Origin: Desulfofustis sp. | GTDB lineage: Bacteria > Desulfobacterota > Desulfobulbia > Desulfobulbales > Desulfocapsaceae | DNA: 6,986 nucleotides | Assembly (NCBI GenBank): GCA_030145365.1 | Contig: JAQYVS010000036.1 | Location: 1 to 6,986, forward strand | Direction: 5' to 3' | Shown: piece after piece, positions 1 through 5,971 of the stretch | How the letters are laid out: every line of letters begins with the position of its first letter | Position numbering within the stretch: position 1 is the first letter of the stretch | Made by a program: the position numbers and the translations under genes | Notes under the pieces: generated by a model | Told to the model about the DNA's origin: nothing | Database searches by the model: none | Seen by the model: only the letters and a program-made list of their open reading frames with translations

Positions 1-191
1 GTGCTGCCATGATATCTCCACACCCACCTCGTTCATCACTTTCACCGCTGACAGATTTAGACCGTGGGTTTGATACCGGCCGAGTAGACCTCAATGAATT
101 CTGATTTCACCGACCGTGTCCAGCCTTCTGCAATCTGGGATCGGCATGAATTTCCAGTACAGAGAAAAAGCAGACATATTTTGCTTTTCAT
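1..191 (-). pseudogene. arsC: ArsC-type arsenate reductase (thioredoxin-coupled, LMW phosphatase fold), 5' part, frameshifted
   Basis: Reading the minus strand from an ATG at 191 gives MKSKICLLFLCTGNSCRSQ, then IAEGW, then a stretch ending VYSAGIKP. This is the N-terminus of the low-molecular-weight phosphatase-like arsenate reductases. The P-loop CTGNSCR has the CX5R form, with catalytic Cys11 and Arg17. These enzymes reduce arsenate to arsenite in the cytoplasm using thioredoxin. After Lys41 (codon 71-69) the frame breaks: read straight on, it gives P-T-V and a TAA at 59-57. Shifting frame by one base restores the family sequence HGLNLSAVKVMNEVGVEIS, which runs open to position 1. One base is missing from a C run at 66-68. 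This is either a real pseudogene mutation or a sequencing error. An AGG at 202-200 lies about 8 nt before the ATG. Only about 64 of a usual 130-140 codons are visible, so the later resolving cysteines lie outside the window. The family call is confident; whether the gene is functional is not. Confidence 0.85.
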
Positions 192-203
192 ATGATATGC
201 CTG

Positions 204-264
204 AAAAAAGGATCGCTACCATGGTTGCCTCAGCTTAGCTTTACATTAAAATCTGCTGAGATCC
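204..264 (-). terminator. Possible rho-independent terminator after the TPR lipoprotein gene
   Basis: Immediately after the stop of the lipoprotein gene, the minus strand can fold CTCAGC (260-255) with GCTGAG (234-229). A short outer stem GGAT/ATCC (264-261 with 213-210) adds to it and is followed directly by six T (209-204). The inner loop is 20 nt and there is a 15-nt bulge holding the palindrome ACCATGGT, so this is a weaker, branched structure than a classic terminator. The T run ends only 12 bases before the arsC ATG, so the same structure could act as a leader element of arsC. Confidence 0.3.
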
Positions 265-265
265 A

Positions 266-2152
266 TTATTGCAATGCCTGGGGAGTTAAAACCGGCAGCG
301 GTGCTGCTGGCCTTGGTTCTGCGGGCTGTTGAGATGTTGAAAAGTCCATATCAAAATCCTCTACTTTGAGCTCCACATCATCTCCGGCTCTTTCCAATTC
401 GGCCTGTTCCTGCTCTTTTTGTTCAAGAGCAGGCAGCAGCATTGGGTCAAGTTCGTTCATCTTTTTCTCTACCATCTTGATGTTGCCCATAACCTTATCA
501 CCGACTTCAACTTCGGGATACTTGATCAGAATATCTTTAAGTACCTGTCTTGACTCAATCAGCAGATCTTTTTGGGCTTGCGGGTCTGCTGACTTGCTGA
601 AACGAACAAAGAGATCAGCTGCTTTGCGACGTTCTATTTTTGCCGCCGTAAGAGAAAGTTCTGCAATTTTTTCTTCTGCCCTTGCATCGTATTCGGTTTC
701 AAGCAATGGGGTTAACACCGCTATGGCGCCATCAAAATCACTCGAATCTGCAAGCGTCATGGCTTCGTTCCAACTTGCCTGTAATCCTTGCATTGTTTCA
801 AATTTTATAGTTTCCCGATCAACCGCTTCTTTGAGAACCAGCTCGTCAATCCTCTCTTTTAAGACCTGAAGCTTGTCCGGATCAAGATTTTGCTCCGGTA
901 TTTTCTGGAGCAAAATCAGCCCTTCTTCAAAACTTTTCTCTGAGATCAGCTGTTCTGCCTGGCTGATAGAGGCCTGGAACCATTCATCGGCCTTCAACAC
1001 GGTCTGTTCTTTAATGATATCGACGTTGGAGGAAACAGGGGAATAAGGGTATTGCTGTAAAAATGTCTCTGCTTTCCAAGCGACGGAATAGCCATCTTTC
1101 TCAGGCAAAAATCGTAGATAGGACCTTATCAGTTCTGAATAATCAGTGAGTTCGGGGCTGCCTTTCATACTTTTTTCTAGCATCGAGAGCTGAAACCTGG
1201 ACCACTGCTCTGTAGCACCAATTGCCTGATAGTCTGAAGAAATCAGCTCATATTGCCCCTCAGCCGCAAAAAAGTTGCCTGATGCTGTGTAGAGATCCGC
1301 CAGCATTCTTCTCAACGACAACATATCGGTGGGTTGATCAGTAGATACAGCTTTTTCATCAACAATCCCCTGATAGACCTCGGCTGCCTCACTCGGTCGA
1401 TCCAGATACCTAAGAGCGTTGGCGTAGCGTATTTTGCTCTGTTCTTCGACTCTCTCAAGTTGATAGGGAGGAATCTCCGACCAGAATTGGGCGAGTTCCT
1501 GGTACGCTTTGTTTTGATATTGCTGGGCAATAACCGACTCAATCTGTCCCTGATTAGAGGTGGTACTTATTTGGGATAGGCCTGAACCCAAATCTTCAGG
1601 TGAGTCAAGCAGGCTCCCACAGCGGCCTTCTAAAAAGGAGATATCTTCCATTTGAATCGAGATAACTTGATCAGGTTTTAAACTGTTCATCGAACTGTTC
1701 GTTGCATTCTGCAGAAACTGGTCACGCATTTCTTGATATCCGCTTACCAACCGCTGCAAATCACGAAAACAATCGATCATGATCTGTGTTTGCTGCTGAT
1801 CAAGTGTAGCTACCGCCGATTGTGCGTCACGTTCTTTCCAGAGCTCCAGTTTCTTGCCATACTCAAGAATTCGCCCATTTATATATCCGAGTGTCAATTG
1901 ACTTGGTTCCTGATCGCCATCAGCACTTAATGCTGTTTGACCGACAACGGGTTTGGCAATTGGCTGCGGCCCTGTCTTTGTCTGATCAATTCGTCTATCA
2001 CTATCGTCCATCCCCATAGTATTGGGCATAGGTTGGGATTCACCATATTTACTGCCTTCTTGGCTCGGCGGAGTTGAAATTTTTGTTTGAGCACAGCCAC
2101 CAAGTATAAAGGTAAAGAGGACGAACAAAACGAGATAATAGGTCGTTTTCAT
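266..2152 (-). CDS. TPR-repeat lipoprotein, candidate partner of the neighbouring PBP
   Basis: This is a 628-aa predicted lipoprotein. The N-terminus MKTTYYLVLFVLF is followed by the lipobox L-G-G-C, so Cys20 would be lipidated; Ala follows at +2, which favours outer-membrane sorting. A low-complexity linker covers about residues 21-85. The rest is helical with TPR-like units, clearest at about 243-266 (ALRYLDRPSEAAEVYQ), 280-308, 399-423 (SEKSFEEGLILLQ) and 461-486 (SSDFDGAIAVL). A charged, possibly coiled-coil segment lies near 560-590, then an acidic stretch and a Pro-rich tail (609-620). No enzymatic motif is visible. The ATG at 2152 is preferred; a GTG two codons upstream (2158) is also possible, and neither has a clear Shine-Dalgarno. 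The gene follows the class A PBP gene on the same strand after about 200 bp. TPR lipoproteins such as LpoP, and the TPR-like N-domain of LpoA, activate class A PBPs elsewhere, so a similar role is inferred, not shown. A general TPR assembly lipoprotein is the main alternative. Confidence 0.88.
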   Translation of the reverse strand: MKTTYYLVLFVLFTFILGGCAQTKISTPPSQEGSKYGESQPMPNTMGMDDSDRRIDQTKTGPQPIAKPVVGQTALSADGDQEPSQLTLGYINGRILEYGKKLELWKERDAQSAVATLDQQQTQIMIDCFRDLQRLVSGYQEMRDQFLQNATNSSMNSLKPDQVISIQMEDISFLEGRCGSLLDSPEDLGSGLSQISTTSNQGQIESVIAQQYQNKAYQELAQFWSEIPPYQLERVEEQSKIRYANALRYLDRPSEAAEVYQGIVDEKAVSTDQPTDMLSLRRMLADLYTASGNFFAAEGQYELISSDYQAIGATEQWSRFQLSMLEKSMKGSPELTDYSELIRSYLRFLPEKDGYSVAWKAETFLQQYPYSPVSSNVDIIKEQTVLKADEWFQASISQAEQLISEKSFEEGLILLQKIPEQNLDPDKLQVLKERIDELVLKEAVDRETIKFETMQGLQASWNEAMTLADSSDFDGAIAVLTPLLETEYDARAEEKIAELSLTAAKIERRKAADLFVRFSKSADPQAQKDLLIESRQVLKDILIKYPEVEVGDKVMGNIKMVEKKMNELDPMLLPALEQKEQEQAELERAGDDVELKVEDFDMDFSTSQQPAEPRPAAPLPVLTPQALQ

Positions 2153-2216
2153 ATTCACAGTATTTTAATTAATATTGGTTGATTTCCCTGAACCGGGGCT
2201 CCTACACCGATTTAAG

Positions 2217-2245
2217 ATAGTAATAACCGATCGGTAAAAAAGCAA
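2217..2245 (-). promoter_or_regulatory. Possible sigma70 promoter with palindromic operator, upstream of the TPR lipoprotein gene
   Basis: On the minus strand a -35-like TTGCTT (2245-2240) and a -10-like TACTAT (2222-2217) are 17 bp apart. The boxes match consensus 3/6 and 4/6. The spacer contains the perfect 10-bp palindrome ACCGATCGGT (2226-2235). A repressor bound there would block polymerase, so the lipoprotein gene could be transcribed separately from the PBP gene. The leader to the ATG would be about 58 nt. Apart from this element, nothing firm was seen in the gap 2153-2356. Confidence 0.3.
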
Positions 2246-2356
2246 AAAGAGTTTAACCGGAAATGGCTGTAGAAAATTATTTGAAGATATAAGATCCTTG
2301 GACAAGACCAGGTTTTAATTACTGGTAAATGGAGATTACTCAACAAGATATTGCCA

Positions 2357-5300
2357 TCAATTCAGTTGCGCCTCAGATGAAGACGGTTGTAGGACCCCCG
2401 GCTTTTGCTGTGCCGGGGGAAGCTGGTTCAACCAGAACGGTGCAAAACTCCGAGCAGATTTAAAACTGCCGTTTTCTCCTTCAGCCCCAAAGGTTAAAAT
2501 TGAAGGCTGATAACGATCGAGTGAATCCACCTGGCTCAACGGCTTTATAAGTACTCCCCCCAGATCTTTAATCACACCGAGGTTTTTCTGTCCAAGCGCT
2601 TTTCGCTCTATAGCCAACCCATAAAAACTGAGATCAACAGGGTCAAGCCCTGAGCCGAATTCATCCTGCCTGACAATTGCGTTGGCAATATCTATCCAGG
2701 CTGGCAGGGCGCCTAATGAACCGGTGACCCGCGTTGTTTTTTTGCGCATCGCCTTGTTATCATCAAAACCGACATAAACGCCAATGCCATAGCCATCTTC
2801 TATCACCATCGCGTTACCGTCCTCGTTTAACGTAGGCAGATAGCCGAAAAATGAGGCGTTGGTATATCGATTTGCGGTTCCGGTTTTACCGAACAGCGGA
2901 ACCGATAACCCAAGTTCGTCAATCTTGTCGTCTTCTGATTCACCGCCGCCCATCTTCACTCGACGATCGGCCTCTCTGCCGGTGCCAAATTTGACGGTAT
3001 TCTCAAGAATATGACCGATTGTCAGTGAGGTTTTTGCTGACACTCCCCTGCGTACCACTTTCTCGGGACGAAAGAGAACGACTCCATCTTCTGATTCTAT
3101 TCTATCTATTATCGCCAGAGTATTGTTGATTTCACCATTTTCTTCAGTGAACAGTGTTACCCCTCCAGTAACCAACGCCTCATAAACCCTGGTGGTTTCA
3201 AGCAGGGTAACAACGTTGGATCCCAACGGAAAAGAGAGAACCGGCTCCATGGCGCTTTCGATTCCGACAAATTTTCCAAACGCTATTAGATACTGAAGCC
3301 CAACCAGAATACGATAATCTTCAACCTCCTGCAGAACATCCATAGAGTAGGGCAGAAGCTTGCGCATTTTTTGATACTCCAACTGAACGTGTCGATCAAC
3401 AAATTGGAAGGCGGCTACAGAGATAGTGCTGCCAAGCTTTATGGTATCGACAAATTCTTTTTTTTCAAATGCGTCTAATTGGTCGAATTGTCGCTGCAGC
3501 TGCCATGGTTGAACAGGTTCAGCGTATTCAGGTACAAATTTTGGATAATCATACAGATAGTGACCGGTAACTCGGTTATAAAAAAGACGTGGTGTCCGCG
3601 CTTTCATAGGGGCAGATACCGTACTCAATCCTTTGGTATTGAAGTCGGAAGCAACAAGAAACTTAAAATGATTGTTCAGATCTTGCAGTGCCAGAAAATT
3701 TCGAGCCAGGATCTTTTTTCTTAAAAAAAGTTCGCTTCTTTCCTGCTCACTCAAACCTTTTTGTCCCAGCTTATTATCAACATCTTCTCTAAACTGGTTA
3801 AACCCAAGTCCGTAATGCAGACCTCTGATTGCCTCGTATTCCTGTTCCAACCCTTCAAAAATCAAATCTGCCTGAATTGAATTCAAAGTCTTACGATAAG
3901 CGGCTTTACGCAAAATATCTTCATCGATGACAATACCGTAACGGTCCCTAATTCTGGAGCGAAACAAACGATACGGTTCAGGTTCGCCATCAACAGCTTT
4001 TGGAGTCAATCCAAGATAATTGGCAACGTCCTCCAATTGTGAGGAACTCAAATGATCGCAGAGATGGGCAGCGAGCCAGACTGATGCAATATTTTCAGAA
4101 CGAACTCCGGCCCAGCTCAAACTGACCAGTTCGTTGTCGATCTTATGATCGGGCCGCGGGAAATATGCTTGATTCTGGTACGCGAAGACATCTCGTTTAT
4201 TGGGAAGCAGATCTGCACTATTCCAACCCAGCTGCATGGCGGCACCATACACAAAAGGTTTGTAAGAAGAGCCCATGGTCCGTTTGCCATACACGGCTCG
4301 GTTGAAAAAACGATTTTCAACTCCTCCTGCCACCGAGATGATCTGTCCCTTCTTCAGGACAATGGCTCCTCCCTGGACCTTGGGAAAACGCTCAAGATCA
4401 AAAAGGGGGGGTAAAGCGTCAGGCAGTTCTCTAACGCTGACCCACACCTTATCACCCACTTGCAGTTGCTCAAGCAGCTCAGAATAGTCTGCTTGAGTCG
4501 ATTCGCTCCAGCGATTTTTCTGCCATTTGACCCGAGCCTCAACAATATCAGTCAACCCGTTCTGATCGATCCGGCCACTGCCGTCCTTGAGTCCCAGATC
4601 AACTGTTATTACAATATCATCACCTTGCCCGCTCATCTCTGTAATGGTTCCAAACAGGAAATTACCCACATCTACCGTGCGATCGCCGCGATAGTCAACA
4701 TTTTGCAATTCCTGTTGCACTTCATCACGTTCATAGCCACGCAATCGAACATCGAGATACGATAATTGTTTTCTGAGCGCTTGCAGCGTATTCTGCTGAA
4801 TGTTTTTATCAACGCTGGTAATGACCCTGATACCGGAAGTGGCAATGTTGTCAATGCCATGGACGCTTAAGGCTTCGATGACACGTTCAGAGGACACCGC
4901 TTCAGTCACCAGCTCCATTACATAATCAAGGGCATAACCGACATTACCTTTATTAAAAGGTACATCTGAGTTTTTAGCCAGCCGGTAATCATATTCACCG
5001 ATCATCCCCAGATCGAGCATCATTTTCAGAACATAAGCAACCCGTTTTCTTCCCTGCACTTTGGCCTGTTCAACAGCCTCGGGATTCTTTTTTATAAACG
5101 GATTGTAGTAGTTCGGTCGTTTTACGCTTCCGGCTATATAGGCTGCTTCAATAAGCGTTAATTCGTTGGGTGTTTTATCAAAATAATAACGAGCGGCTAC
5201 TCCTAAGCCCAGACCGTTTCCTGATACATAAAATTGATTGCTGTAAAACTCGAATATCTGTTCTTTGGGGTATTTGTACTCCAGGCGCAAGGCATAGATC

Positions 5301-5740
5301 AGTTCTTTAAATTTGGCCTTATAAGATCGGTCCTCACGTTTAAACAGATTTTTGGCGGTCTGTTGTGTTAAGGTACTGCCGCCCTGGACGATGCGTCCCG
5401 CCTCAATATTTTTAATTGCGGCCCGGGCAATTCCTTGAATATCAAATCCGAAATGACTGAAAAAACGATTATCTTCCGCAGCTACCAAGGCATTGACGAA
5501 ATCCTTGGGAATTTCTTGATAATCTACATACTGTCGGTGAGCATCGGCGAAAAAAACACCTAAAGGCGTTACTCCATCGTTATAATACACGGGACTTTCC
5601 CGTCCCAGAATTCCGCGTATATTTTCCTCTGAGATTTCATCGCCCGGTTCTACGACTACAAACCAGTAGAGAACACCTGCCACACTGACACCGAGAAGCA
5701 GAAAAACGATTATGAGAAAATAAAAAAACTTTTTAATCAT
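2357..5740 (-). CDS. Class A penicillin-binding protein (PBP1A-like, mrcA/ponA type) with a large transpeptidase insertion
   Basis: This 1127-aa bifunctional peptidoglycan synthase polymerises lipid II and cross-links the stem peptides in the periplasm. A short cytoplasmic end (MIKKFF) leads into one membrane anchor at about 5-28. The GT51 glycosyltransferase domain has EDNRFFSHFG (catalytic Glu89), GGSTLTQQTAKNLF, the acceptor-side Glu164 in KEQIFEFYSN, and GRKRVAYVL. An OB-like linker covers about 350-445. The transpeptidase domain has SSYK (nucleophile Ser491, Lys494), SEN (548-550) and KTGT (952-955). All catalytic residues are present. SxN to KTG spans about 402 residues, against about 125-130 in E. 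coli PBP1b or pneumococcal PBP1a, so about 230-270 residues are inserted, making the protein longer than usual PBP1s. The C-terminal tail is low-complexity. Start: the frame opens at a TTG at 5770, directly after a stop codon. The ATG at 5740 is preferred because it gives a normal anchor and because the predicted promoter would place TTG almost at the +1. No clear Shine-Dalgarno precedes either. Confidence 0.96.
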   Translation of the reverse strand: MIKKFFYFLIIVFLLLGVSVAGVLYWFVVVEPGDEISEENIRGILGRESPVYYNDGVTPLGVFFADAHRQYVDYQEIPKDFVNALVAAEDNRFFSHFGFDIQGIARAAIKNIEAGRIVQGGSTLTQQTAKNLFKREDRSYKAKFKELIYALRLEYKYPKEQIFEFYSNQFYVSGNGLGLGVAARYYFDKTPNELTLIEAAYIAGSVKRPNYYNPFIKKNPEAVEQAKVQGRKRVAYVLKMMLDLGMIGEYDYRLAKNSDVPFNKGNVGYALDYVMELVTEAVSSERVIEALSVHGIDNIATSGIRVITSVDKNIQQNTLQALRKQLSYLDVRLRGYERDEVQQELQNVDYRGDRTVDVGNFLFGTITEMSGQGDDIVITVDLGLKDGSGRIDQNGLTDIVEARVKWQKNRWSESTQADYSELLEQLQVGDKVWVSVRELPDALPPLFDLERFPKVQGGAIVLKKGQIISVAGGVENRFFNRAVYGKRTMGSSYKPFVYGAAMQLGWNSADLLPNKRDVFAYQNQAYFPRPDHKIDNELVSLSWAGVRSENIASVWLAAHLCDHLSSSQLEDVANYLGLTPKAVDGEPEPYRLFRSRIRDRYGIVIDEDILRKAAYRKTLNSIQADLIFEGLEQEYEAIRGLHYGLGFNQFREDVDNKLGQKGLSEQERSELFLRKKILARNFLALQDLNNHFKFLVASDFNTKGLSTVSAPMKARTPRLFYNRVTGHYLYDYPKFVPEYAEPVQPWQLQRQFDQLDAFEKKEFVDTIKLGSTISVAAFQFVDRHVQLEYQKMRKLLPYSMDVLQEVEDYRILVGLQYLIAFGKFVGIESAMEPVLSFPLGSNVVTLLETTRVYEALVTGGVTLFTEENGEINNTLAIIDRIESEDGVVLFRPEKVVRRGVSAKTSLTIGHILENTVKFGTGREADRRVKMGGGESEDDKIDELGLSVPLFGKTGTANRYTNASFFGYLPTLNEDGNAMVIEDGYGIGVYVGFDDNKAMRKKTTRVTGSLGALPAWIDIANAIVRQDEFGSGLDPVDLSFYGLAIERKALGQKNLGVIKDLGGVLIKPLSQVDSLDRYQPSILTFGAEGENGSFKSARSFAPFWLNQLPPAQQKPGVLQPSSSEAQLN

Positions 5741-5779
5741 CTGAGTAGTAGACAGTAGTAAGCCATACAAGAGGTTTTA

Positions 5780-5809
5780 ATGATAAAATCGGAAGCTTCC
5801 TTCGATCAA
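5780..5809 (-). promoter_or_regulatory. Candidate promoter of the class A PBP gene
   Basis: On the minus strand TTGATC (5809-5804) and TATCAT (5785-5780, 5/6 match to TATAAT) are 18 bp apart. The spacer holds the perfect palindrome GGAAGCTTCC (5791-5800), a possible operator. Transcription would start near 5773, leaving a leader of about 33 nt before the ATG at 5740. This is a motif-based prediction only. Confidence 0.4.
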
Positions 5810-5814
5810 TTTCC

Positions 5815-5843
5815 TTGATTAAAACAGACCATCGGGTTTAAAT
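5815..5843 (+). promoter_or_regulatory. Candidate promoter of the mltD-like gene
   Basis: TTGATT (5815-5820) and TTAAAT (5838-5843) are 17 bp apart, each matching consensus 4/6. The -35 box lies 5 bp from the -35 of the opposite promoter, and together they form the inverted repeat ATCAA-N5-TTGAT (5805-5819). Transcription from here would give a leader of about 120-150 nt that includes the foldable region at 5904-5957. Confidence 0.3.
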
Positions 5844-5903
5844 GACGCAATTTATCTTCCTTCAAAGAAGGAGAATGTACATCGTTAACCGAGATATCTC
5901 AAG

Positions 5904-5957
5904 CCGGATTACAGATAAGCCCAATTGAGCAGGGCGATAAAATCCGGAAATAGCTCA
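5904..5957 (+). promoter_or_regulatory. Possible structured RNA leader (nested stem with pseudoknot) before mltD
   Basis: Three pairings can be drawn in the plus-strand transcript. The outer stem is CCGGATT (5904-5910) with AATCCGG (5941-5947). A nested stem is GCCC (5919-5922) with GGGC (5932-5935). A pseudoknot-type pairing joins the inner loop TGAGC (5926-5930) to GCTCA (5953-5957). The last arm touches the AGGA at 5957-5960, which is the only Shine-Dalgarno-like sequence before the TTG at 5972, so folding could hide it. It matches no riboswitch class I recognise. A 7-bp stem at this spacing can arise by chance in a region this size. Confidence 0.25.
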
Positions 5958-5971
5958 GGATAAAATATATT

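Noticed and set aside
366..869. Plus-strand open frame of 167 codons, Ser-rich
   Set aside because: It is antisense to the well-supported TPR lipoprotein gene; its low-complexity Ser/Ala/Leu composition is what the opposite strand of that gene produces, and it has no recognisable domain.
2307..2326. Stem ACCAG/CTGGT after the PBP gene as a terminator
   Set aside because: Only 5 bp, with a 10-nt AT-rich loop and no T run following on the minus strand.
4117..4860. Several 60-100-codon open frames on both strands within the PBP gene
   Set aside because: They overlap the OB-like and transpeptidase coding region, show no family features or ribosome sites, and are explained as shadow frames.
5741..5770. 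TTG at 5770 as the PBP start (1137 aa)
   Set aside because: It adds ten residues before a normal anchor, has no Shine-Dalgarno and would lie about 3 nt from the predicted transcript start; the ATG at 5740 fits better. It cannot be fully excluded.
5858..5872. Hairpin TCCTTC-AAA-GAAGGA as a terminator
   Set aside because: No T run follows on either strand and it lies between two divergent genes, where no terminator is expected.
5875..5928. 17-codon ORF (ATG 5875) after AAGGAG as a leader peptide
   Set aside because: The Shine-Dalgarno is only 1 nt from the ATG, the peptide has no regulatory codon run, and the following structure does not look like an attenuator.
5904..5957. Known riboswitch class such as GEMM (c-di-GMP) or fluoride in the mltD leader
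   Set aside because: The conserved core sequences of those classes, as I know them, are absent; only the generic fold can be supported.
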